A DNA stretch of 64,000 nt from the NCBI RefSeq assembly GCF_900240275.1, contig NZ_LT964761.1, forward strand, positions 639,069 to 703,068, read 5' to 3'. Position numbers and translations under genes: made by a program. This stretch comes from [Lactobacillus] timonensis (GTDB taxonomy: Bacteria > Bacillota > Bacilli > Lactobacillales > Lactobacillaceae). Below the pieces are notes generated by a model. That model did not search any database and had not been told where the DNA came from. It worked only from the letters and a program-made list of their open reading frames with translations. This document shows positions 15,217 through 22,897 of the stretch, piece by piece; the stretch's first letter is position 1, and each line of letters opens with the position of its first letter.

Positions 15217-16695
15217 TTGGCAGAAAACAAAGCAGTGATTACCTTGTTCGGGGCAGCCGGCGACCTGGCTCAACGCAAGCTGTACCCATCATTATTCAAA
15301 CTCTATCAAAAACATTACTTGGGCGAACACTTTGCCCTTTTGGGAACTTCCCGTCGGCAAATCAGCGACGAAGACTTCCAGGAAATGGTGCGTCAATCGA
15401 TTAGCTCGATTAAGGAAACGGCAGACGGCCAAGCTGAGAGCTTCGTTAAGCACTTCTTCTTCCAGTCACATGACGTTACTAAGCCGGAGCACTACGTCGT
15501 TCTTGGCAAGCGGATCGCCAAACTGGAAGAACAATTTGATACCGAACACAACCGTCTCTTCTACATGTCGATGGCTCCACAATTCTTCGGTACGATTGCC
15601 ATTAACTTGAAGAAGCAAAACTTGTTGTCTGACAACGGCTTTAACCGCCTGGTTATTGAAAAGCCGTTCGGTCGCGACTTTGACTCCGCAAAGAAGCTTA
15701 ACGACGAACTGACGCAGACCTTTGACGAAAACCAGATTTTCCGGATCGACCACTACCTTGGTAAGGAAATGATCCAGAACATCGAAGCACTGCGCTTTGG
15801 GAACACCATCATCGAGTCACTGTGGAACAACCGTTACATTGACAACATTCAGGTCACGCTCAGTGAAAAGCTGGGGGTTGAAGAACGAGCTGGCTACTAC
15901 GACCAATCCGGTGCCCTGCGTGACATGGTTCAAAACCACGTAATGCAGATTGTCGCCCAGCTAGCGATGGAACAACCAGTGGCCTTTACTGACAGTGATG
16001 TCCGGGTTGAAAAGATCAAGGCCTTGCGTAGTCTACGCCTGTACACCCCATCTGAAGCAGCAGCCAACTTTGTGCGCGGCCAATACGATGCTGGTGACAA
16101 TAGCACTGCTTACCGTAAAGAAGACGGTGTTGATCCTCACTCGGCAACCGAAACTTTCGTTGCCGCTAAGTTGTTATTCGACAACTACCGCTGGTCTGGC
16201 GTACCGTTCTATATCCGAACAGGGAAGAAGATGGCCGACAAGTTTACCCGCATCGACGTTGTCTTCCGCAAGCCATTAATCGACATCTTTGCCAACCCGC
16301 GGATGAAGAGCGACCAATCACTGAAGTCCAACGTGTTGACCATCTACGTCGAACCAAAGTCTGGTTTCGCACTGCGGGTTAACGCCAAGAGTGCCGGCCA
16401 AGGCTTCACGACAACCCCTGTCGACCTTAGCTTCCTGCAGAGTTCGGCCGCTAAGGAAGAAGCGCCGGAACCGTACGAACGGCTTTTCCACGACGCCCTA
16501 GAGGGTAACCACACTAACTTTGCTTCGTGGGCTGAAATTGCCTACGCTTGGAAGTTTGTCGACGTCATCCGCAAACTCTGGGATATTGAAGACCCACAGT
16601 TTCCAAACTACGTCCCTGGTTCAATGGGACCGGCCGCATCCGACGAACTGCTGGCCCGCGATGGTCGCCAGTGGGTTTACCGGCTCAACCGTTAA
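15217..16695 (+). CDS. zwf: Glucose-6-phosphate 1-dehydrogenase
   Basis: Oxidises glucose-6-phosphate to 6-phosphogluconolactone with NAD(P), the entry to the oxidative pentose-phosphate and phosphoketolase routes. 492 residues. 'LFGAAGDLAQRKLYPSLF' is the dinucleotide-binding loop and 'RIDHYLGKEMIQNI' holds the active-site His and Lys. I place the start at TTG 15217 (MAENKAV): AAAGGAG ends nine bases upstream, whereas the in-frame ATG at 15211 is only three bases away, too close for normal initiation. Biased codon use fits high expression. The terminator follows at 16723. Confidence 0.96.
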   Translation: MAENKAVITLFGAAGDLAQRKLYPSLFKLYQKHYLGEHFALLGTSRRQISDEDFQEMVRQSISSIKETADGQAESFVKHFFFQSHDVTKPEHYVVLGKRIAKLEEQFDTEHNRLFYMSMAPQFFGTIAINLKKQNLLSDNGFNRLVIEKPFGRDFDSAKKLNDELTQTFDENQIFRIDHYLGKEMIQNIEALRFGNTIIESLWNNRYIDNIQVTLSEKLGVEERAGYYDQSGALRDMVQNHVMQIVAQLAMEQPVAFTDSDVRVEKIKALRSLRLYTPSEAAANFVRGQYDAGDNSTAYRKEDGVDPHSATETFVAAKLLFDNYRWSGVPFYIRTGKKMADKFTRIDVVFRKPLIDIFANPRMKSDQSLKSNVLTIYVEPKSGFALRVNAKSAGQGFTTTPVDLSFLQSSAAKEEAPEPYERLFHDALEGNHTNFASWAEIAYAWKFVDVIRKLWDIEDPQFPNYVPGSMGPAASDELLARDGRQWVYRLNR

Positions 16696-16722
16696 CTTTT
16701 AATCGAAAATACAAAGTGAACA

Positions 16723-16767
16723 ACCCTCAAGCTGTTAGACAGACCTAACAATTTGAGGGTATTTTTA
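16723..16767 (+). terminator. Terminator of zwf
   Basis: Outer stem ACCCTCAA/TTGAGGGT and inner stem GTTAG/CTAAC followed by ATTTTTAT. Confidence 0.8.
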
Positions 16768-16822
16768 TAACGAACTATTCAGCACAATCCAAAAAGGACT
16801 ACTTTTGGCAATTTAATAATTG

Positions 16823-17048
16823 GGGCTGTAACATAATTCCCTTGTCCTATGCTAAAAGTTAACCGGCGGTACAACAATGGCCCCTAACGTTCTGGCAAAG
16901 CCGAACGCTAGGAGCCTATTGTTGCTCGCTGGGGTGGCAGATAGCCTAGCTGCGCGTCGTGACGACGAAGTCATAAACGACTTCCGCGTTAGAACCGTTC
17001 AAAAACGAAATCGTTCTGATTGCTGTTTCATGGTTTGTCACGCTCACT
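16823..17048 (+). repeat. 226-bp structured intergenic repeat, copy 1
   Basis: Aligns without gaps to 19899-20124. Over the best-conserved 197 bases (16852-17048) I count 14 differences. It contains a long hairpin (16872-16924) with arms CAACAAT and ATTGTTG at its base and an apical stem CGTTC-T-GGC / GCC-GAACG, plus a second hairpin GAAGTCAT-AA-ACGACTTC. An open frame inside it is not conserved as protein between the copies. It could be a non-coding RNA, a REP/MITE-like element or a transcription end. It lies between zwf and the GntP-type permease. Confidence 0.8.
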
Positions 17049-17380
17049 TTAGGAATAATTGGCCTGTATCCTATATATAGAACAATATTGATGAACTAAC
17101 TAGTCTAGTCCTTGATCAACAACAGGTTGTTAGTCACAGCAAATTAATTCACTGTAGTTTTTAACTAGACCAATCGCCAACCGAGCATTTTTCAACTTCA
17201 TTCACGGAATTTACTTTAATTCACAAAGATATGCACAAGGTTAATCGATTAACCTAAAAATGTGCGTTTTAAAAGTTAATATTTCTTATGTATTGTCTGA
17301 ATTTTTATTGATTTAGCGCTTTCTTCGCCTTAAACTTAAAAACAAGACCAATCGATCAATGTCATAAGGGAGGAGAAAAT
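17049..17380 (+). promoter_or_regulatory. Control region of the GntP-type permease / glycerate kinase unit
   Basis: 332 bases without a gene. It holds TAGTCTAGTCC (17101-17111), the half-site CTAGACCAAT (17164-17173), a perfect 16-bp palindrome GGTTAATCGATTAACC (17239-17254) and AAGACCAATCGATCAATG near the gene start (17343-17360). The palindrome has the central CG typical of LacI-family operators; the CTAGACCAAT motifs resemble HutC/GntR half-sites. No strong -10/-35 pair stands out. Confidence 0.5.
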
Positions 17381-18682
17381 ATGATTGTGTCGTGGTGGGG
17401 CGCCCTCATCGGGTTAGCCATTGCTATTATTCTGATTCTGCGTAAACTTGACGCAGTTTATTCGTTGTTTATCGGGGCGATCATCGGTTCACTAATCGGT
17501 GGTGCCAGCCTCTTGCAGACCGTTAACATCCTGGTTAAGGGTTCCCAGTCAGTAATGGGGACCGTTGTCCGGGTGCTGGCCGCTGGTGTCTTAGCCGGGG
17601 TCATGATGGATTCCGGTGCTGCCGATACCATTGCCCGGACCATCGTTAACAAGATGGGGGACCGGATGACGATCCTCGCACTTGCACTGGCCACGATGGT
17701 GATCACCGGGGTGGGTGTCTTCATTCCGGTGGCCGTCTTAATTGTGGCCCCGATTGCGCTGGAAGTTGGTCAACGTAGCCACATTTCCAAGCTGTCGCTG
17801 TTGGTCGCCCTGTCTGGTGGTGGGAAAGCTGGTAACATCATTTCACCAAACGCCAACACCATCGCTGCCGCTAAGGGGTTCGGCTTGAACCTGAGTCAGG
17901 TAATGATCGCTGACTTCATTCCGGCCGTTGTTGCCCTGTTCGTCACGGTTCTTGTCGCTTCACTGATCAAGCACAAAGGTGACCCGGTTGTTGCTTCCGA
18001 CCTGGAAGACGATGCCACCCCTGACGTTGCTGAAGATGAACTGCCATCACTTGGCGCCTCGTTGGTAACCCCAATCGTCGCAATCGTTTTACTGTTAATC
18101 AACCCAATTGGGCAGATTTGCCACGTTGAGTGGATGAGTAAGATTAACCTGGACGCTACTTACGTTCTGCCAATTGCCGCCATTATCGGGGCATTGGCAA
18201 TGCACAAGGCTAAGAACCTGGAAGAATATGCCAAGACCGGGATGATCAAGATGACGCCGGTAGTGATGATTCTGATCGGTGCCGGTGCGATTGGGGCAAC
18301 AATTACCGAATCAAGTTTGCCACAGCTGCTCATCAACGCCATTAAGGTCAGCCACATTTCCGGGGTCTTCCTCGCACCACTGTCTGGTATCTTGATGGCT
18401 AGTGCGGCCGCATCTACTTCCACCGGTGTTATCCTGGCTACCGGCTCGTTCTCCAAAGCCATTCTTGGTTTCGGTGTTAACCCGCTGGCTGCCGCTGCGA
18501 TGGTTCACACTGGTGCAATTGTCTGCGACCAGCTGCCACAGGGGAATTACTTCCACGTTACGGCTAACGCCATGCACATGGACATCAAGCAACGGTCACA
18601 GGGTATTTTATACGAAGCCATCTGTGGTGGTTCAGCTTGTTTGACCGCTACTGTTCTGTACGGTTTCCTGCACTTGATTTAA
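17381..18682 (+). CDS. GntP-family permease (gluconate or glycerate:H+ symporter)
   Basis: 433 residues with 12-14 membrane segments. 'LVKGSQSVMGTVVRVLAAGV' near residue 52, 'GVGVFIPVAVLIVAPIALEV', and the loop 'SGGGKAGNIISPNANTIAAA' are GntP-family signatures, as is 'AASTSTGVILATGSF'. The family imports gluconate, glycerate or related sugar acids with protons. Glycerate kinase follows after 31 bases, which favours D-glycerate, while position between zwf and gnd would fit gluconate. ATG at 17381 follows GGGAGGAG. Confidence 0.88.
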   Translation: MIVSWWGALIGLAIAIILILRKLDAVYSLFIGAIIGSLIGGASLLQTVNILVKGSQSVMGTVVRVLAAGVLAGVMMDSGAADTIARTIVNKMGDRMTILALALATMVITGVGVFIPVAVLIVAPIALEVGQRSHISKLSLLVALSGGGKAGNIISPNANTIAAAKGFGLNLSQVMIADFIPAVVALFVTVLVASLIKHKGDPVVASDLEDDATPDVAEDELPSLGASLVTPIVAIVLLLINPIGQICHVEWMSKINLDATYVLPIAAIIGALAMHKAKNLEEYAKTGMIKMTPVVMILIGAGAIGATITESSLPQLLINAIKVSHISGVFLAPLSGILMASAAASTSTGVILATGSFSKAILGFGVNPLAAAAMVHTGAIVCDQLPQGNYFHVTANAMHMDIKQRSQGILYEAICGGSACLTATVLYGFLHLI

Positions 18683-18713
18683 TTGTCTGTTCATTAGAAT
18701 AGGAGAGATCACG

Positions 18714-19856
18714 ATGAAGTTTGTCATTGCGCCGGACTCTTTTAAGGGTTCACTAACTGCAAAAGAAGTTGCTGACGCTATTAAAAAGGGTGTTTCCCGC
18801 GTTTATCCTAACGCTGACTATGTCATGGTTCCAATGGCTGACGGCGGTGAAGGAACCGTTCAGTCATTAGTCGATGCTACCCACGGTCAGCTGATCCACA
18901 AGAAGGTTCATAACCCGTTGAACCAACTGAGCGATGCCTACTACGGAATACTCGGTGACGGGAAGACCGCGGTGATCGAAATGGCCCAGGCTTCTGGGAT
19001 CCAATACGTCGACGAAAACACCCATAACCCGCTGATCACGACCACCTACGGGACGGGGGAATTAATGCTGGACGCGATGGACCATGGTGTATCAGCCATT
19101 ATCATGGGCATCGGCGGCTCTGCCACTAATGATGGTGGTGCCGGGATGGCTCAAGCCCTAGGTGCTCACCTCTTAGATAAGGAAGGTAAAGAACTTTCCT
19201 TTGGTGGTGGAGCCCTCGACCAGCTGGATAAGATTGATGTTTCAGCAGTTGACTCACGGGTCGCTGACACCAAGATCCTGATTGCTTCAGATGTTACCAA
19301 CCCGCTGACCGGGAAGGATGGTGCTTCGGCCGTCTTCGGACCACAAAAAGGTGCCACTCCGGAAATGGTCAAACAGCTCGATAGCAACCTCCACCACTAC
19401 GCCCAAATCATTAAGCGCGACCTAAAGAAGGATATCGAAATGAAGCCGGGTGCTGGTGCTGCCGGTGGACTCGGAACCGGACTGATGGCTTTCACCAACT
19501 CCGAAATGAAGCTTGGGATCGACATTGTTGTTGAATACACCAAGCTGAAGGAACAGGCTGCGGGTGCTGATTACGTCTTCACGGGCGAAGGTGGCATCGA
19601 CTTCCAAACCAAGTTTGGTAAGACACCTTACGGGGTTGCCAAGGCCACCAAGAAAGTTGCGCCTAATGCCCCAGTCATCGTTTTGGCCGGCAATGTCGGT
19701 GAAAAGATCGACTCGCTTTACAGTAGTGATGCCATGGACGCTATTTTTGCTACTCCCGCTGGCGCCAAGAGCCTGAAAGATGCGATGGCAGACGGTCCAC
19801 ATGATATCGCGCTCACTGCTGAGAACATCGCACGGCTGATTAACGTTATCAGCTAG
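18714..19856 (+). CDS. glxK: Glycerate kinase (GlxK/GarK type)
   Basis: 380 residues; phosphorylates D-glycerate to phosphoglycerate, which enters lower glycolysis. The N-terminus 'MKFVIAPDSFKGSLTAKEVA' is the family signature, followed by 'MADGGEGTVQSLVDA', 'GIGGSATNDGGAGMAQALGA' and 'ASDVTNPLTGKDGAS'. It probably shares a transcript with the permease upstream and has no clear terminator before the second copy of the structured repeat. Confidence 0.93.
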   Translation: MKFVIAPDSFKGSLTAKEVADAIKKGVSRVYPNADYVMVPMADGGEGTVQSLVDATHGQLIHKKVHNPLNQLSDAYYGILGDGKTAVIEMAQASGIQYVDENTHNPLITTTYGTGELMLDAMDHGVSAIIMGIGGSATNDGGAGMAQALGAHLLDKEGKELSFGGGALDQLDKIDVSAVDSRVADTKILIASDVTNPLTGKDGASAVFGPQKGATPEMVKQLDSNLHHYAQIIKRDLKKDIEMKPGAGAAGGLGTGLMAFTNSEMKLGIDIVVEYTKLKEQAAGADYVFTGEGGIDFQTKFGKTPYGVAKATKKVAPNAPVIVLAGNVGEKIDSLYSSDAMDAIFATPAGAKSLKDAMADGPHDIALTAENIARLINVIS

Positions 19857-19898
19857 CCTCATAAGATTTTGGCAAAGTAACCGTTTATTACGGCAAGA

Positions 19899-20124
19899 GG
19901 GTTGTGAGATAATTCCTCTTATTCACACTAAAAGTTAACCGGCGGTACAACAATGGCCTCTAACGTTCTGGTAAAACCAAACGCTAGAGGCCTATTGTTG
20001 CTCGCTAGGGCGGCAGATAGCCTAGCTGCGCGTCGTGACGACGAAGTCATAAATGACTTCCGCGTTAGCACCGTTCAAAAACGAAATCATTCTGATTTCT
20101 TTTTCACGGTTTGTCACGCTCACT
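19899..20124 (+). repeat. 226-bp structured intergenic repeat, copy 2
   Basis: Same orientation as copy 1 and gap-free against it. The main hairpin is 19948-20000. Two paired positions differ by compensating changes from copy 1: GGC/GCC becomes GGT/ACC in the apical stem, and a C-G pair becomes T-A in the middle stem (GGCCTCTA with TAGAGGCC, perfect here). The second hairpin GAAGTCAT-AA-ATGACTTC (20043-20060) is also perfect in this copy. It lies between glycerate kinase and gnd. Confidence 0.8.
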
Positions 20125-20271
20125 CTTTTTTACCAGTTTTGTGATTTCTTGCGCGATCGCCGTATTGGATACAAGTTCGGATATACCAACTACTCATTCG
20201 TCTTTTAAAGAATAAATTCTACTAGTTTGTGCATCTTTTCTCAAATTGTTGTGTCGTTACCAGCGAAATTT

Positions 20272-20279
20272 GTTATAAT
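20272..20279 (+). promoter_or_regulatory. gnd promoter (extended -10)
   Basis: TTGTTATAAT gives a TG-n-TATAAT extended -10 (TATAAT 20274-20279), 42 bases before the gnd start codon and downstream of the repeat, so gnd is transcribed independently. ATATACCAAC at 20181-20190 resembles the half-sites seen in the other pentose-phosphate promoters. Confidence 0.6.
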
Positions 20280-20320
20280 CTGGTTGTACATTGTTAAAGA
20301 ACATAAGGAGCGTGAATTTG

Positions 20321-21754
20321 ATGTCTGATCAAAAAGCACAAATTGGTGTTGTTGGTTTAGCTGTCATGGGTAAGAACCTGGCCTTGAACATTGAAAGTCG
20401 TGGGTTCACTGTTGGTGTCTACAACCGTCACCGTAACCGGACTGACGAAATGATGAAGGACCACAGCGACAAGAAGCTGATTCCTAGCTACACCATTGAA
20501 GACTTCGTTAACAGCTTGGAGACTCCTCGTCGGATTCTCCTGATGGTAAAGGCTGGTGCCCCAACCGACGCAGTGATCGACGAACTACTGCCACTGCTTG
20601 ACAAGGGGGACGTGCTGATTGACGGTGGGAACACTAACTTCCACGACACTATGGCACGGAACGCTAAGCTGGACAAGTCTGGCATCAACTTCATCGGCAT
20701 GGGTGTATCCGGTGGTGAACTGGGTGCCCTCCACGGCCCATCCCTGATGCCTGGTGGCCAGAAGGAAGCTTACGACCTGGTTGCCCCAATTCTGACTCAG
20801 ATCGCTGCCAAGGCCGAAGATGGCAAGCCATGTGTTGCTTACATCGGGCCTAACGGTGCTGGCCACTACGTTAAGATGGTTCACAACGGTATCGAATATG
20901 GTGACGAAGAGCTGATCGACGAAAGCTACAACATCATGCGGAACGTCCTTGGCCTTAGCGTTGATGACATGGCTAAGATCTTCAAGGAATGGGATAAGGG
21001 TGAACTTGACAGTTACCTGATCAACATCACGGCCGACATCCTGACTCGTAAGGATGACCTCGGCGAAGACAAGAGCAAGCCGATTGTTGACATGATCCTC
21101 GACCGTGGTGCTAACAAGGGTACTGGTAAGTGGTCTTCAGAAACTGCCCTCGATGGTGGCGCACCACAATCAGTAATCACCGAAGCCGTTTACGCTCGTT
21201 ACATCTCAATGATGAAGAAGGAACGGGTTGCCGCAAGCAAGGTTCTCCCTGCTGACGTTGAAAAGGCCGTTATTGATAACAAGGACGAATGGATTGAAAA
21301 GATCCGTCAAGCCCTCTACTTCGGTAAGGTTATGTCATACGCTCAAGGATTCGAACAAATGCGGATCGATTCCGAACGCTACGACTGGAACCTGCAATAC
21401 GGTGAACTGGCTCAGATTTGGCGTGAAGGCTGCATTATTCGTGCACAATTCCTGCAGAAGATTACCGATGCTTTCGAAAAGGACCCGGCAATCAAGAACC
21501 TACTTCTTGATGACTACTTCAAGGACATTGCCAAGAAGTACCAGAAGGCTATCCGTGATGTCGTTGCTCTGGCCGTTAAGGCTGGTATTCCTGCACCTGC
21601 CCTGGCAGCTGCTATCAACTACTACGACTCCTACCGTGCTGAAGTGCTGCCAGCAAACTTACTGCAAGCACAACGTGACTACTTCGGTGCCCACACGTAC
21701 GAACGTGTTGACCGCCCAGGTAACTTCCACTACAGCTGGTACGAAGAACAATAA
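20321..21754 (+). CDS. gnd: 6-phosphogluconate dehydrogenase, decarboxylating
   Basis: Oxidatively decarboxylates 6-phosphogluconate to ribulose-5-phosphate. 477 residues, the normal length of the long NADP-type enzyme. '[20 protein letters not shown]' is the nucleotide-binding loop, '[18 protein letters not shown]' the substrate site, with the catalytic Lys and Glu in '[20 protein letters not shown]', and '[20 protein letters not shown]' follows. Start ATG 20321 (MSDQKAQ) behind AAGGAGCG; an upstream in-frame start at 20291 lacks a ribosome binding site. Strong codon bias. Confidence 0.97.
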   Translation: MSDQKAQIGVVGLAVMGKNLALNIESRGFTVGVYNRHRNRTDEMMKDHSDKKLIPSYTIEDFVNSLETPRRILLMVKAGAPTDAVIDELLPLLDKGDVLIDGGNTNFHDTMARNAKLDKSGINFIGMGVSGGELGALHGPSLMPGGQKEAYDLVAPILTQIAAKAEDGKPCVAYIGPNGAGHYVKMVHNGIEYGDEELIDESYNIMRNVLGLSVDDMAKIFKEWDKGELDSYLINITADILTRKDDLGEDKSKPIVDMILDRGANKGTGKWSSETALDGGAPQSVITEAVYARYISMMKKERVAASKVLPADVEKAVIDNKDEWIEKIRQALYFGKVMSYAQGFEQMRIDSERYDWNLQYGELAQIWREGCIIRAQFLQKITDAFEKDPAIKNLLLDDYFKDIAKKYQKAIRDVVALAVKAGIPAPALAAAINYYDSYRAEVLPANLLQAQRDYFGAHTYERVDRPGNFHYSWYEEQ

Positions 21755-21773
21755 TTTACTCCTCATGAGCGCT

Positions 21774-21808
21774 AAAAAGGCGGCTGAAGCAATTCAGCCG
21801 TCTTTTTT
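21774..21808 (+). terminator. Terminator of gnd
   Basis: AAAAAGGCGGCTGAA-GCAA-TTCAGCCGTCTTTTTT hairpin with T run. Confidence 0.88.
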
Positions 21809-21888
21809 GCTCAATTTTTGGTGCCACTTTCATCAGTGGTATATATGTTCACAAAGTCATATCTGAATTTACTTTATCTTTTCTTAAC

Positions 21889-22009
21889 CTAGACCAATTA
21901 ATGAATGTTTATAGTTTTGGCAATTGGGATAATTACCGTTTAACCATTGAGGCGCCTATAATAGCAACGATTGCACAAATTGGCTAGTCCATTTGTTGAA
22001 TTGGTCTAG
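21889..22009 (+). promoter_or_regulatory. Control region of the transaldolase-transketolase operon
   Basis: CTAGACCAAT at 21889-21898 and its exact inverse ATTGGTCTAG at 22000-22009 flank a TATAAT (21957-21962). A further related site ATTGGTCTGG lies at 22100-22109. Two identical inverted half-sites 111 bases apart around a promoter suggest a repressor acting by looping or two-site binding. The 5' leader of about 180 bases shows no recognised riboswitch. Confidence 0.5.
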
Positions 22010-22147
22010 TTTTTATTTTGGCGTTAACCTTTTCGAAATTAGTTGTTGACTTTCCTTCGTAAGTCAGGCATCATTGGCATCGTCAAAACGAATCAAAAAA
22101 TTGGTCTGGTTAATCAGACTTTGTTAACTCTTTTGGAGGATATTATT

Positions 22148-22882
22148 ATGCAACCATTAAATATTAAAGTTTACTCTGACGGTGCCGTCATTGAAGATAT
22201 GCAACGGATGTCGCAAATGGACTACCTGAAGGGCTTTACCACTAACCCTTCCCTGATGAAGCGAGCAGGGATTACTAACTACATGGAATTCGCTACCAAG
22301 GTCGTTAATGAATTCCCTGACTACAGTATTTCCTTTGAAGTCTTCAGCATGGACCCGCAGACAATGGCTCAGGAAGCACGGATCCTGTCATCACTGGGCG
22401 ATCAGGTATACGTAAAGATCCCGGTTATTAACGACCAGGGCGAAATCAACAGCGAACTGATCCACCAGTTGTCTTCTGAGGGAATCAAGGTTAACGTCAC
22501 GGCAATCACCACCACCGCTGAAGTCCAAGCAGCCGTTAACGCTCTTGATCCGGAAACACCATCAATTATCTCCATCTTCGTTGGCCGGGTGGCTGACGCC
22601 GGGAACGAATGGCGCAACTTCGTCGTTGACAGTGCCAAGATTACCCACCAACTGCCAAATGCCGAATTACTGTGGGCTTCCACCCGTGAAGTTGGTAACA
22701 TTTTCGAAGCACAAGCGCTGGGCTGTGACATCATCACCGTTCCACCGGCAATCCTGGAAAAGTTCAATTCCAAGCGTGGGCTGTCACCAATGGAAATTTC
22801 TGTTAATACTGTCAAAGGTTTCAACAAGGATATTGCTGCCCTTGGGTTCAGTATCCTTGACGACAGCATGGTCCACGCCTAA
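22148..22882 (+). CDS. tal: Transaldolase (small TalC/MipB-like type)
   Basis: Transfers a dihydroxyacetone unit between sugar phosphates in the non-oxidative pentose-phosphate pathway. 244 residues: the compact transaldolase class. 'LKGFTTNPSLMKRAG' is the N-terminal family motif; the Schiff-base lysine is in 'QVYVKIPVINDQG'; 'VNVTAITTTAEV', 'SIFVGRVADAG' and 'ELLWASTREVGN' follow the usual barrel order. Start ATG 22148 (MQPLNIKVYSDG) behind TTGGAGG; upstream in-frame codons are leader. Transketolase follows after 15 bases with its own AAGGAGG, clearly one operon. Confidence 0.9.
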   Translation: MQPLNIKVYSDGAVIEDMQRMSQMDYLKGFTTNPSLMKRAGITNYMEFATKVVNEFPDYSISFEVFSMDPQTMAQEARILSSLGDQVYVKIPVINDQGEINSELIHQLSSEGIKVNVTAITTTAEVQAAVNALDPETPSIISIFVGRVADAGNEWRNFVVDSAKITHQLPNAELLWASTREVGNIFEAQALGCDIITVPPAILEKFNSKRGLSPMEISVNTVKGFNKDIAALGFSILDDSMVHA

Positions 22883-22897
22883 GGAGGTCAGTAGTTA

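Noticed and set aside
16877-17080. 67-residue open frame inside repeat copy 1 and its 63-residue counterpart at 19953-20144
   Set aside because: Most base differences between the copies change the amino acid, while they preserve hairpin pairing; there is no ribosome binding site. The signal is structural, not coding.
22043-22147. N-terminal extension of the transaldolase
   Set aside because: The stretch holds an operator-like motif (22100-22109) and the real ATG at 22148 has a strong ribosome binding site; the family begins at MQPLNIKV-like sequence.
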